The notes: generated from the letters alone by a model not told the origin. Counted from the first letter of the stretch, positions 18,182 through 25,503 are shown. The stretch: 64,000 nt of DNA from an uncultured Eubacteriales bacterium (GCA_905209085.1 CAJLRM010000003.1:186001-250000), one strand, 5' to 3'. Program-made: numbers and translations.

Positions 18182-18760
18182 TTATAGATCGGCGCGGCGA
18201 TAGGGAATAGGCAGGAGGTTGACTGTCAAGCGGATGAGTCGTCCCGAAGCGATTGCCGTGCGGAGGGTGCCGCGGTTGACTAAGGTGCCCTCGCGGATAG
18301 GTTCGGGCGAAGCGGGAATGTCGCTGTTTACGAGCATTCCGAGAGGAAAATAGGGCTCCTTTTTCAGGATGACTGCGTCGCCGAGGGCGGCGATGGCGGC
18401 CGCGGAGTAGACTTTTCCCGTGTCCGTAACGAGTTTCGTCGCGGTAAAATTTTCCATGACGAGATCGGAGGTGATTCCAAGATATTGTCCCTCTTCCGAA
18501 TAAACGGGACGTCCCGTGAAGAATCGGACGCAGTTCTTGGGAATCGCGGTGCGCAGCCTCTTTAAAACGACCGTGTCCTCCACAGAACCGATACAGCCGA
18601 TGCCGACGGAAAACTCGGTATAATCGTTTTGGGCGGGTTCGCTGCTGCAAAGGAGATATTTGACCGCGCGGGATTTGAGGGAAAGGCACACGCCGCGACA
18701 GACGCCGCGGAGGGCTTTGCCCGAATAGACGTTTTTGCCTACGATTTCGCTGAGTAGCAT
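18182..18760 (-). CDS. PRC-barrel-like protein
   Basis: 192 aa, cytoplasmic, no signal. The N-terminus MLLSEIVGKNVYSGKALRGVCRG resembles the YlmC/YmxH-type PRC-barrel start (MRLSELxGKxV). A second similar unit begins near residue 82 (TGRPVYSEEGQYLGITSDLV) and continues through VTDTGKVYSAAAIAALGDAVILK, so the protein probably contains two or three small beta-barrel units. PRC barrels act in RNA processing (RimM), photosystem assembly and sporulation; the role here is unknown. The ATG follows CGGGAGG on the minus strand. It faces the membrane protein gene across the 17961-18001 terminator. Confidence 0.7.
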   Translation of the reverse strand: MLLSEIVGKNVYSGKALRGVCRGVCLSLKSRAVKYLLCSSEPAQNDYTEFSVGIGCIGSVEDTVVLKRLRTAIPKNCVRFFTGRPVYSEEGQYLGITSDLVMENFTATKLVTDTGKVYSAAAIAALGDAVILKKEPYFPLGMLVNSDIPASPEPIREGTLVNRGTLRTAIASGRLIRLTVNLLPIPYRRADL

Positions 18761-18886
18761 GAAGAAAACCTCCCGATGATAGGATTTACATATACTATCA
18801 TACCATGAGGCAAAGAGGGAAAAAGAAAAAAAGAGAGGCTTTTTTGTCGAAAATTAAAAAAAGTCAAAAAAGGCATATAAAAACGC

Positions 18887-18915
18887 TTGCAAAAAACGGA
18901 AAAGTTTGATAAAAT
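18887..18915 (+). promoter_or_regulatory. Promoter of the tRNA-Gln gene
   Basis: TTGCAA (18887-18892), 17 bp, TAAAAT (18910-18915). Transcription would start about 90 bases before the mature tRNA. Confidence 0.7.
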
Positions 18916-19012
18916 AACGCAGGTAAAACAAATTGAGATTCTTTCGTCTTAGGGAAAAGTTTATGCTTTTTATCGGCGATGGAAAACCGTGTTTGAAAGG
19001 ATAATTTCATAT

Positions 19013-19087
19013 TGGGGTGTCGCCAAGCGGTAAGGCAACGGACTCTGACTCCGTCATTCGTAGGTTCAAATCCTGCTACCCCAGCCA
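19013..19087 (+). tRNA. tRNA-Gln, anticodon CTG
   Basis: A 75-nt cloverleaf with encoded CCA. The acceptor stem TGGGGTG pairs with TACCCCA, the anticodon loop CTCTGAC gives anticodon CTG (reads CAG), and the T-loop is GGTTCAAATCC. It is the minor glutamine isoacceptor in bacteria that also have a TTG version. Its 3' side borders the integrase remnant, a usual position for integration sites. Confidence 0.96.
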
Positions 19088-19092
19088 ATTTT

Positions 19093-19134
19093 GACCGATT
19101 TTGAGGGTTTTTCCCTTGAAATCGGTCTTTTTTT
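19093..19134 (+). terminator. Terminator of tRNA-Gln
   Basis: GACCGATTT (19093-19101) pairs with AAATCGGTC (19119-19127), with an inner AGGG/CCCT stem and a T-run after it. Confidence 0.9.
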
Positions 19135-19153
19135 ATGTTTGTGGTTAAGTGCT

Positions 19154-19210
19154 TACTACCCAAAAACGGCTATTTTTTGTATTTTTGGGTAGTAAAATTG
19201 GGTAGTAAAC
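19154..19210. repeat. GGGTAGTA repeats: 13-bp inverted pair plus a third direct copy
   Basis: TACTACCCAAAAA (19154-19166) and TTTTTGGGTAGTA (19182-19194) are perfect inverted repeats around a 15-bp centre. TTGGGTAGTAAAC recurs at 19198-19210. They lie between the tRNA terminator and the stop of the integrase remnant, where recombinase-binding sites of an attachment site would be expected. They could instead act as a bidirectional terminator. Confidence 0.6.
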
Positions 19211-19215
19211 CGCTC

Positions 19216-19497
19216 TCAATATCTTACTTTTCGGGCTTCTAAGAGCTGAGTTTCCTCGGAATAGTGGGAATATACCTGTACGGTAAGGGAAGAATCTATC
19301 CCCGAAATTTTATGTCCAGCCCAAAGGCTGACTATCGGAGTAGGCACTCCGCATTCTTGGCAGCGTGTAATAAACGTATGTCTTAAATCGTGGCAGTGGT
19401 GATTTGGCATAATCTTATTTACCCACTTTGTCAACATGGAGGGATTTACTGTTTTAACTTCGGAAAGATTTAGCGCGGGAAGGACTTTTTCAAGCAT
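19216..19497 (-). pseudogene. Tyrosine recombinase (integrase), C-terminal remnant
   Basis: 93 residues equal to the last quarter of a phage-type integrase. Catalytic box residues are visible in HDLRHT (residues 36-41), WAGHK (59-63) and the nucleophile Tyr in VYSHY (Tyr76). The arm-binding domain, core-binding domain and the first catalytic Arg are missing. Upstream DNA on the minus strand is a different gene whose end overlaps by 8 bases. The remnant cannot be an active recombinase. Confidence 0.88.
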
Positions 19498-19837
19498 GGG
19501 TGTAATAGGAATAGAACGTTCTTTTATCAGTATCTACTTCGAAATTATCCTGGTTGGCAAACTGTAAAAATTGAGTATCTTGTTTTTCTGTAATGTTTTT
19601 ACTATGATATACTTTACCGCTTTTAGTTATTAAAGATATACGACTGATTGTTTCGGTTGCAGGAGAAATATTATAAAATTCCACATAAACGTATGAATAA
19701 TTTTTCTCCTGAGAAAAACAGCAATAAGAGCCTACTGTTATTTTTATTTTAGGTCTATTAGCTCTAAAAGCAAAATAAGCCGCAACGCAAGTTCCGATAG
19801 CAGATAAGATAGAAATAATTAAAGCTAAAATATCCAT
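19490..19837 (-). CDS. Small membrane-anchored protein of unknown function
   Basis: 115 aa. One N-terminal membrane helix (about residues 3-25, LALIISILSAIGTCVAAYFAF) is followed by RANRPK and a soluble beta-rich domain of about 85 residues (IKITVGSYCCF...YVYVEFYNISPATETISRISLIT). This layout is common among small accessory proteins of phages and plasmids whose function is unknown. The ATG follows GAGGTGGGG on the minus strand. Its C-terminal codons overlap the integrase remnant, so the natural end may have been altered by the same deletion. The gene is AT-rich. Confidence 0.65.
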   Translation of the reverse strand: MDILALIISILSAIGTCVAAYFAFRANRPKIKITVGSYCCFSQEKNYSYVYVEFYNISPATETISRISLITKSGKVYHSKNITEKQDTQFLQFANQDNFEVDTDKRTFYSYYTHA

Positions 19838-19869
19838 AACCCCACCTCAAATTTATCAGGAGTAAACAA

Positions 19870-20055
19870 ATGAATAAGTTAAAAGCCCGCAGAGAGGCGT
19901 TAAACCTCACGCAGAAGCAAGTAGCCGAACGGATCGGAATTGCACAGCAAATTTATCAGCGATATGAAAGCGGTAAAGTGGTACCAACTGCTCCCAAAGC
20001 TATACAGGTAGCAAAAGCTCTTGAAACGACGGTAGAGGCTTTATATGAGGATTAA
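19870..20055 (+). CDS. XRE-family HTH protein, 61 aa
   Basis: A single helix-turn-helix domain (LTQKQVAERIGIAQQIYQRYESGKVVP, about residues 13-39) and nothing else, as in Cro/CI-like minimal repressors. RBS CAGGAG precedes the ATG. The stop codon overlaps the stop of the oppositely oriented XRE gene by four bases. The two proteins are roughly 50 percent alike by eye (shared ALNLTQ-Q-AE, QRYE-G, ALeTTVE-L), so they appear to be inverted paralogues. Its own target is not evident. Confidence 0.85.
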   Translation: MNKLKARREALNLTQKQVAERIGIAQQIYQRYESGKVVPTAPKAIQVAKALETTVEALYED

Positions 20056-20249
20056 TCTTTATCAGAAATAAAGAGATTTTCGACCGTTGTGTCTAATGCT
20101 TCCGCAAGTTTAATAGCGATGTCAACAATCGGAAGTACAGTTCCCTTTTCATATCGTTGCAATGATTGATAAGTAATACCTACTTTTTCGGCAAGTTGGC
20201 GTTGCGTTAAATTGAGTGCTTTTCTAAATTCAATAATTCTATTTTTCAT
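20052..20249 (-). CDS. XRE-family HTH repressor, 65 aa
   Basis: Starts at MKNRIIEF, preceded on the minus strand by CGAGG; a frame start 10 codons upstream has no ribosome binding site. The HTH is LTQRQLAEKVGITYQSLQRYEKGTVLP. It is transcribed away from the operator-rich region 20270-20370, the position of a CI-like repressor gene, so it is the best candidate to bind the three ACATCA...TGNTGT sites and silence the rightward promoter. It has no protease or oligomerisation domain, so SOS-type cleavage is not expected. Confidence 0.82.
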   Translation of the reverse strand: MKNRIIEFRKALNLTQRQLAEKVGITYQSLQRYEKGTVLPIVDIAIKLAEALDTTVENLFISDKD

Positions 20250-20269
20250 AAAAAACCTCGTAAAAACAC

Positions 20270-20298
20270 TTGACATCAAAGATGGTGTGTGATATTAT
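20270..20298 (+). promoter_or_regulatory. Strong early promoter of the element
   Basis: TTGACA (20270-20275), exactly 17 bp, TATTAT (20293-20298). It directs transcription into the three small genes and, because no terminator follows, on into uxuA-uxuB-kdgA-kdgK. Confidence 0.85.
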
Positions 20299-20370
20299 AT
20301 ATACATCAAGTATGATGTGCGTGGTAAGAAACAATACTTGTAGTTATTTATTATACAACATCATTGGTGT
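20273..20370. promoter_or_regulatory. Three repressor operators around the early promoter
   Basis: O1 ACATCA-AAGA-TGGTGT (20273-20288) overlaps the -35 box. O2 ACATCA-AGTA-TGATGT (20303-20318) is a perfect inverted repeat just after the -10. O3 ACATCA-T-TGGTGT (20358-20370) lies before the first gene, with a shorter spacer. The centres of O1 and O2 are 30 bp apart. This is the layout of a phage-type immunity region. Confidence 0.75.
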
Positions 20371-20394
20371 GAAAGTCAAGCGGAGGGTAGAAAC

Positions 20395-20763
20395 ATGAGA
20401 AATCAAAAGCGTATCGACATTGAGAAATTCAGCAAGATGTGGTGGAGGCTGGTAGACGGGAAGTTGACGGCAGAGAAAGACATCAGCCGCGACCCGTTCG
20501 GAGATTTTGAAATCACGTTCAAAATGAGCGCACAGAACGGCGCGGTGGAAATGGAAATCAGAAACAGAGCGTATCCGATATTAAATCGGAGAGCAAAGAG
20601 CTATGAGAGCTTTGAAGGGGCTGTGAGCGGATTATCGGAGTACTTCGAGGAAATAGACGGGTACGCGAAGAAAGTCGCGCAGAGCGTAAAGGAGAGGGCG
20701 AAAAAGGCTTCTCAATACATTATCGGACAAGAGATAGAGAAAATCGCAAGGGAGGTAATCTGA
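20395..20763 (+). CDS. Phage-like unknown protein
   Basis: 122 aa, soluble and charged. The first half has a beta-like segment (FGDFEITFKMSAQNGAVEMEIRN). The second half is helical (YFEEIDGYAKKVAQSVKERAKKASQYIIGQEIEKIAREVI). GGAGGG lies 9 bases before the ATG. It is the first gene of the operon driven by the operator-controlled promoter. I do not recognise the family. Two bases separate it from the next gene. Confidence 0.7.
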   Translation: MRNQKRIDIEKFSKMWWRLVDGKLTAEKDISRDPFGDFEITFKMSAQNGAVEMEIRNRAYPILNRRAKSYESFEGAVSGLSEYFEEIDGYAKKVAQSVKERAKKASQYIIGQEIEKIAREVI

Positions 20764-20764
20764 A

Positions 20765-21064
20765 ATGACGGAATTGGAATGTAAAGAAAACATAAAAAGA
20801 AGAATGCAAGACATTTGTCAACGTCACGAAGACCTGGAACCGTTAGATGAAGACGAACGCTACATATTTATGAGCATTGAGTATCTGAACGTACATGAAT
20901 CCTTGGGCAGGAACATTCATGAATTTTTGGATTTAGCGGATAATGTCGGGTTGTTCAATCATAGCGAAGAGGAAAAAGAAATCGCGGAGTTGAAAGGGAG
21001 AATCAAAAATCTGGAAGCGCAGTTAAAAATTTATGAATCTGCGTTCAAGTGGGTGGAGGCATAA
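20765..21064 (+). CDS. Phage-like unknown protein with coiled-coil end
   Basis: 99 aa, acidic. The C-terminus has heptad character (EEEKEIAELKGRIKNLEAQLKIYESAFKWV), so it probably forms a coiled coil. The N-terminal part (ENIKRRMQDICQRHEDLEPL) is helical. No recognisable catalytic motif. Translationally linked to its neighbours (gaps of one to two bases). Confidence 0.65.
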   Translation: MTELECKENIKRRMQDICQRHEDLEPLDEDERYIFMSIEYLNVHESLGRNIHEFLDLADNVGLFNHSEEEKEIAELKGRIKNLEAQLKIYESAFKWVEA

Positions 21065-21066
21065 CG

Positions 21067-21438
21067 ATGAAGCTTCTGATAGAACAAGGAAACGTAGTCT
21101 GTACGTTGGAAAACAAAAACCATGACTTTCTCCATGACTGTCATCCGAGATTTAGCGGCTATCAAGGCGACAAATTAAAAATGTACGAAAGCGGAACGGA
21201 AAGCGATTATGCGCGATTAAAGACGATTGTAGGGTATGCGGAGCATTATGGAGTAGAAGTAATCGAGGAGGTGTATAAACGTCTTGCAGAGCTGAAAGAG
21301 GCGAGCGAAAAGATAGAGCAGGAACGCATAAGGACCGAGAAAGAAAAACGCAGAGAGAAATTCTGGGAAAGATTGAGTACAGAGGGTTGCGGAAATTGCC
21401 CTTACAAAAAAGCGATCGCATGGGAAGACGACGGCTAA
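21067..21438 (+). CDS. Phage-like unknown protein with C-terminal CxxC
   Basis: 123 aa from ATG 21067 (an in-frame GTG 18 bases upstream overlaps the previous gene). The N-terminus is beta-like. The middle is a long charged helix (EEVYKRLAELKEASEKIEQE and onward to EKEKRREKFWERL), and the end carries GCGNCPYKK, a possible metal-binding pair. The last codons lie at the junction with the truncated uxaC, so the native C-terminus may be changed. Function unknown. Confidence 0.65.
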   Translation: MKLLIEQGNVVCTLENKNHDFLHDCHPRFSGYQGDKLKMYESGTESDYARLKTIVGYAEHYGVEVIEEVYKRLAELKEASEKIEQERIRTEKEKRREKFWERLSTEGCGNCPYKKAIAWEDDG

Positions 21439-21448
21439 AAAGCGCGGG

Positions 21449-21952
21449 GTGATGATGCAGCTTCACTTTTCCGTGACGCGCAACGTAAACGCGGAACTGT
21501 ATAAGCGCTGCGGAAGGGACGCGGGTTTCGACGTGATCGGGGAGGCGCAGAGCGGGAGAGGATTGATTCAATATTTGAACGGAGTAAAGGAGAGCGAGCG
21601 TCCGGAAATCGTGCTGTATGCGCTGAACGCGGAGAATCTGTCGCAATTGGCGTCGATCGCGGGCGCGTTCGGCCGCGTGCGTTTGGGCGCGGCGTGGTGG
21701 TTCAACGATACGTCGGAGGGAATCAGGAAAAATTTGCAGACGATTGCGGAGTACGCCTGCTTAGGCACCCATTTGGGGATGCTGACGGACAGCAGATCGT
21801 TTTCCTCGTACGTGAGATTCGACTTTTTCCGCCGGATCCTGTCGGAGTATCTGGGAGAGCTTGCAGAGCGCGGGGAATACGACGTCGAGTCGGCAAAGGC
21901 GCTCGCCAAAGACGTGGCGTATTACAATATCAAGGGGGTATTGGGAGTATGA
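21449..21952 (+). pseudogene. uxaC: Glucuronate isomerase, 5'-truncated remnant (C-terminal third)
   Basis: The 167 residues match only the end of UxaC, which is normally about 465 aa and interconverts D-glucuronate with D-fructuronate (and galacturonate with tagaturonate). Family landmarks are MQLHFSVTRN, DAGFDVIGE, WWFNDTSEGI and the strongly conserved LTDSRSFSSYVRFDFFRRIL. The first 300 or so residues, with most of the metal-binding site, are absent, and the preceding DNA is a phage-like gene. UxaC-like homology seems to begin a few codons before the GTG at 21449 (KRGVMMQLH). The stop overlaps uxuA by four bases. As it stands it should be inactive, unless it works as a fragment. Confidence 0.88.
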
Positions 21953-22977
21953 AACTGACGTTTCGCTGGTATGGGGAGGAGGACGGCGTTCCCCTGAAAT
22001 ATATCGCGCAGATTCCGAACGTAAGCGGGGTGGCGACGGCGGTGTACGGCGTCCCCGTGGGAGAGGTGTGGGACGAGCCGCGCATCGGACGTCTGAAAGT
22101 TCTGTGCGAAAACGCGGGACTGGAAATGGAAGTCATCGAAAGCGTACCTGTGCACGAGGATATCAAGCGGGGCAAGCCGACGCGGGACAAACTGATCGGG
22201 AACTACGCGCAGACGATCCGAAACTTAGGCAAATACGGGGTGAAATGTATCTGCTATAACTTCATGCCCGTATTCGATTGGCTGCGGACGGATCTGCGGC
22301 ACAAAAATGCGGACGGGAGCACGAGCCTTTGCTATGAGCACGGGAAGTTGATGGGGTTAAATCCGAAGTCCCTGCATTTGCCCGGCTGGGACGAGAGCTA
22401 CACCGCGGAAGAACTGAACGGACTTTTGGAGGAATATGCGGACATTTCTCACGAAACGCTGTTTGAAAATCTGCTCTACTTTTTGAAAGGGATTCTGCCG
22501 GCGTGCGAGGAGAGCGGGATCGATATGGCGATCCATCCGGACGATCCGCCTTGGGATATGTTCAAACTGCCGCGGATCATCACGGGCGAAGAGTCGTATG
22601 AAAAGCTTTTTTCAGCGCTGCCGAGCGCGCATAACGGCATGACGTTCTGTACGGGGAGCTTGGGCGCGGGGCGGGAGAACGACCTTATCCGGCTGGCGGG
22701 CAAGTATGCGCGGAGGATTCGTTTCGCGCATTTAAGACAGGTGAAATACGGGAGCGGCAGGGACTTTGTCGAGAACGGACATCAGACCGATGCGGGGGAT
22801 CTCGATATGTACGGCATCGTGAAGGCGTTAGTAAAGAACGGGTTTGAAGGATATGTGCGGCCGGATCACGGACGGAATATCTGGGGCGAGGCCGGAAAGC
22901 CGGGCTACGGACTGTACGACAGGGCGCTGGGCGCCGCGTATCTGACGGGGCTGTTCGAAGGAATAGAAAAGTCGTAA
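21949..22977 (+). CDS. uxuA: Mannonate dehydratase
   Basis: 342 aa, cytoplasmic. It removes water from D-mannonate to give 2-keto-3-deoxygluconate. Recognised from MKLTFRWYGEEDGVPLKYIAQIP, the VYGVPVGEVW segment, the metal-site region MAIHPDDPPWDMFKLPRIIT, the FCTGSLGAG motif and the RPDHGRNIWGE end. The length equals the B. subtilis type rather than the longer E. coli enzyme. ATG 21949 overlaps the uxaC remnant stop (ATGA). A longer in-frame extension lies in uxaC and is ignored. All recognised catalytic segments are intact. Confidence 0.95.
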   Translation: MKLTFRWYGEEDGVPLKYIAQIPNVSGVATAVYGVPVGEVWDEPRIGRLKVLCENAGLEMEVIESVPVHEDIKRGKPTRDKLIGNYAQTIRNLGKYGVKCICYNFMPVFDWLRTDLRHKNADGSTSLCYEHGKLMGLNPKSLHLPGWDESYTAEELNGLLEEYADISHETLFENLLYFLKGILPACEESGIDMAIHPDDPPWDMFKLPRIITGEESYEKLFSALPSAHNGMTFCTGSLGAGRENDLIRLAGKYARRIRFAHLRQVKYGSGRDFVENGHQTDAGDLDMYGIVKALVKNGFEGYVRPDHGRNIWGEAGKPGYGLYDRALGAAYLTGLFEGIEKS

Positions 22978-23011
22978 AGAAGACAAAAAAAGAATCGGAG
23001 GAGAAGAGGTC

Positions 23012-23842
23012 ATGAAAATACCGTTTAGAGTGGAGTTGAGTGGAAAGGTGGCGGCGGTCACGGGCGCGGGCGGAGTCATCTGCGGCGAGTTCGCGCGGGC
23101 GCTTGCCGAATGCGGAGCGAAAGTCGCGCTGCTCGATATCAATTACGCTGCGGCGGAAAGGATCGCGGGGGAAATCGGAGAAAACGCCTTTGCCGTTCCG
23201 TGCAACTGTCTGGATAAGGCGGAGATCGTCAAAGCGAAAGAACAAATCGACAAAAAATGGGGAAAGGTGAATCTTTTGATCAACGGAGCGGGGGGAAATA
23301 ATCCGAAAGCGACGTGCGACAACGAATACATGACTTCGGATCTCGAAGGCGTAAAGGATTTTTTTGCTCTGGAAGAAAGCGGGCTTAAATTCGTATTCGA
23401 TTTAAATATCACCTCCGCCTTTCTCGTGACGCAGGTATTTGCGGCGGATATGACAAAGACGGGAGGGAATATTATCAACATTTCTTCCATGAACGCATAC
23501 CGTCCGCTGACGAAAATTCCCGCGTATAGCGCGGCGAAGGCGGGAATAAGCAATTTCACGCAGTGGCTTGCTGTGCACTTTGCGCCCTGCGGCATCCGCT
23601 GCAACGCGATCGCGCCGGGGTTTTTCGTGACAAATCAAAACAGGGAGATGCTTTACGGCAAAGACGGAACGCCCACGGCGCGGACAGGGAAAATTTTGTC
23701 GGCGACGCCGATGAGGAAGTTTGGGGAGATAAGCGACCTGATCGGTTGTCTTCTGTGGCTTTCGGACGAAAAGGCGAGCGGATTCGTGACGGGGACGGTG
23801 ATCCCCGTGGACGGCGGGTTCTCCGCTTACAGCGGCGTGTAA
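23012..23842 (+). CDS. uxuB: D-mannonate oxidoreductase, short-chain dehydrogenase type
   Basis: 276 aa. An NAD(P)-dependent SDR that should interconvert D-fructuronate and D-mannonate, as the SDR-type UxuB (YjmF) of Bacillus does. Visible are the cofactor motif TGAGGVICGEFA (about residues 17-28), NGAGG (91-95), the catalytic Ser (ISSMNAY, residues 158-159) and YSAAK (Tyr172, Lys176). The C-terminus GTVIPVDGGFSAYSGV is standard for the family. GGAGGAG precedes the ATG. Its place between uxuA and kdgA supports the substrate assignment; a gluconate-type dehydrogenase is the main alternative. Confidence 0.88.
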   Translation: MKIPFRVELSGKVAAVTGAGGVICGEFARALAECGAKVALLDINYAAAERIAGEIGENAFAVPCNCLDKAEIVKAKEQIDKKWGKVNLLINGAGGNNPKATCDNEYMTSDLEGVKDFFALEESGLKFVFDLNITSAFLVTQVFAADMTKTGGNIINISSMNAYRPLTKIPAYSAAKAGISNFTQWLAVHFAPCGIRCNAIAPGFFVTNQNREMLYGKDGTPTARTGKILSATPMRKFGEISDLIGCLLWLSDEKASGFVTGTVIPVDGGFSAYSGV

Positions 23843-23854
23843 AGGGGAATCGTA

Positions 23855-24406
23855 ATGGATAAACGGATACCGGTAGTCGTTCCAAACGATTTGTCGGAAA
23901 CGAGGAAAATCTTATCCGCGCTTCGAAATTACGGGATTTTCTGCGCGGAAATCACCTTTCGCACGCCGTGCGCGGAGGACTCCATAAAACTTGCTGTCGA
24001 GGAATTTCCGGATATGACGATCGGCGCGGGGACGGTGATCGACGGGGAACAATGCAAACGCGCTGTTTCCGCGGGCGCGAAATTCATCGTTTCCCCGGGA
24101 CTTTCGGAAAAGGTCGCAAACGTTTGCAGAAAAAAGCATATTCCGTATTATCCCGGCTGCGTGACTCCTACGGAGATTATGAATGCGTTGGCGTTGGGAA
24201 TCACGACGGTGAAATTTTTTCCTTCCGACGTTTACGGCGGGTTAAAGGCGATGAAGGCGCTCGCCGCGCCCTTCCCGCAGATTCGATTTATTCCGACGGG
24301 CGGCGTGGATAAAAACAATCTGCAAGAGTACCTTGCGTGGGACAGGATTTACGCGGTCGGCGGAAGTGCGTTTGTAAAAGAGGCGTTGGAAAATGATGAA
24401 AAATGA
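23855..24406 (+). CDS. kdgA: KDPG/KHG aldolase
   Basis: 183 aa, cytoplasmic class I aldolase. It splits 2-keto-3-deoxy-6-phosphogluconate into pyruvate and glyceraldehyde-3-phosphate. The catalytic base Glu is in AEITFRT (Glu32), the GAGTV motif is at about 57-61, and the Schiff-base Lys is in TTVKFFPS (Lys120), followed by FIPTGGV. The protein is about 25 residues shorter than most KDPG aldolases, ending soon after GGSAFVKE, but all catalytic elements are present. It starts 12 bases after uxuB and overlaps kdgK by 14 bases. Confidence 0.93.
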   Translation: MDKRIPVVVPNDLSETRKILSALRNYGIFCAEITFRTPCAEDSIKLAVEEFPDMTIGAGTVIDGEQCKRAVSAGAKFIVSPGLSEKVANVCRKKHIPYYPGCVTPTEIMNALALGITTVKFFPSDVYGGLKAMKALAAPFPQIRFIPTGGVDKNNLQEYLAWDRIYAVGGSAFVKEALENDEK

Positions 24407-25388
24407 AAGAGCGGTAACGTTCGGGGAATTGTTGCTCAGGCTTTCGCCCGAAAAGTATCTTCGGCTCGTGCAGAGCGATCGATACGAGGCGACATTCGGC
24501 GGCGCGGAAGCGAATGTGGCGGTAAATCTCGCCCGATACGGATTCAAAGCGTCGTTCGTGACCAAACTGCCCGAACATGAGCTCGGGCAGGCGGCGCTCG
24601 ATTGCGTGCGCAGATACGGCGTGGACACTTCGGCGGTAGTCCGCGGCGGCGAGCGGGTGGGGATTTACTATCTGGAAAAGGGAATCTCGGAGCGCGGGAG
24701 CAAGGTGATCTACGACAGGAAACATTCTTCGTTCGCGGAAGCCGAGCCGTCCGATTTCGACTGGGAAAAAATTTTCGAGGGCAGGGGGTGGTTTCATCTG
24801 ACGGGGATCACGCCCGCGCTTTCGGAAAATACGGAAGCGATCTCGTCGGAGGCGGTAAAGAGGGCGAAAGCGCAAGGCTGGATCGTTTCCTTCGACCCCA
24901 ATTACAGAAGCGGCTTATGGGAAAAGGAGCGCGCGGGAGAAACGCTGAGAAAAATGAGCGGGTACGCGGACGTACTGATCACGAATATGGGACAGGCGGA
25001 GGACGTCTACGGGATCGCGGACGAAACGGAAGAGGAAACCGCAAAACTTCTGGCGTGCGAGTACGGATGCCGATACGTAGCGCTGACGAGGCGAAAGACG
25101 CATACGGCCTTGAAGCAGGAATACGGCGGAATGTTGTGGACGAAAGGGCAGGGGTACCGTTCGAGGACGCACGAGATAGAGGTCGCGGACAGGGTAGGCG
25201 CGGGCGACGCGTTTGCCGCGGGACTGATCTATGCGCTTTCGAACGGATACGAGCCGCAGCGGGCGATAGAGTTCGCCGCCGCGGCGGGCAGTCTGAAACA
25301 TACCGTGGAGGGGGACTTCAATTTGGTGAGCCTTCGGGAAACCGAAGCGCTCGCCTTAGGAAAGCCCGCGGGCGGATTGGATCGTTAA
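24393..25388 (+). CDS. kdgK: 2-keto-3-deoxygluconate kinase (PfkB family)
   Basis: 331 aa. It phosphorylates KDG to KDPG with ATP, feeding the aldolase encoded just upstream. The PfkB signature is present at both ends: FGGAEANVAVNLARYGFKASFVTKL near the N-terminus and DRVGAGDAFAAGLIYAL near residue 270, whose GAGD holds the catalytic Asp. FGELLLRLSPEKYLRLVQ at the start is typical of KdgK-like rather than ribokinase-like members. The start overlaps the kdgA end, and either of two adjacent ATGs could be used. Last gene of the hexuronate operon. Confidence 0.93.
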   Translation: MMKNERAVTFGELLLRLSPEKYLRLVQSDRYEATFGGAEANVAVNLARYGFKASFVTKLPEHELGQAALDCVRRYGVDTSAVVRGGERVGIYYLEKGISERGSKVIYDRKHSSFAEAEPSDFDWEKIFEGRGWFHLTGITPALSENTEAISSEAVKRAKAQGWIVSFDPNYRSGLWEKERAGETLRKMSGYADVLITNMGQAEDVYGIADETEEETAKLLACEYGCRYVALTRRKTHTALKQEYGGMLWTKGQGYRSRTHEIEVADRVGAGDAFAAGLIYALSNGYEPQRAIEFAAAAGSLKHTVEGDFNLVSLRETEALALGKPAGGLDR

Positions 25389-25474
25389 TCCTCTTTCCGC
25401 CTCTCGAAGTATCGCTCGACGCAAAACGAAAATCGTTAGGAAAACGAAAGAACAGGTCGCAAAGGCAATAAAAA

Positions 25475-25503
25475 TCCCACGGAAAAAACCGCGGGACTTT
25501 TTA
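25475..25503 (+). terminator. Terminator of the hexuronate operon
   Basis: TCCCACGG (25475-25482) pairs with CCGCGGGA (25489-25496), loop AAAAAA, one mismatch, followed by CTTTTTA. Confidence 0.8.

Larger units (their letters stand above)
19173..21437. mobile_element. Decayed small integrative/prophage-like element
   Basis: A 2.3-kb AT-rich block between tRNA-Gln and the truncated uxaC. It contains an integrase C-terminal remnant, a membrane protein, two XRE repressor-like genes placed tail to tail, an operator-rich early promoter and three tiny unknown genes in a row. The gene set and order resemble the lysogeny/early region of a temperate phage or small ICE that has lost the rest. Boundaries are inferred: the left end within the GGGTAGTA repeats, the right end where uxaC homology begins. 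ACGGCTA occurs at 19166-19172 and again at 21431-21437 and may be a core remnant; 7 bp is too short to be sure. Confidence 0.6.

Noticed and set aside
21040..21448. Right-end copy of the tRNA-Gln 3' end as attR
   Set aside because: I looked for the T-arm/acceptor sequence of the tRNA near the right border of the element and found none.
21449..21952. Calling the uxaC fragment a complete small gene
   Set aside because: It covers only the C-terminal third of a 465-aa enzyme, the start is inside conserved family sequence, and upstream DNA is phage-like.
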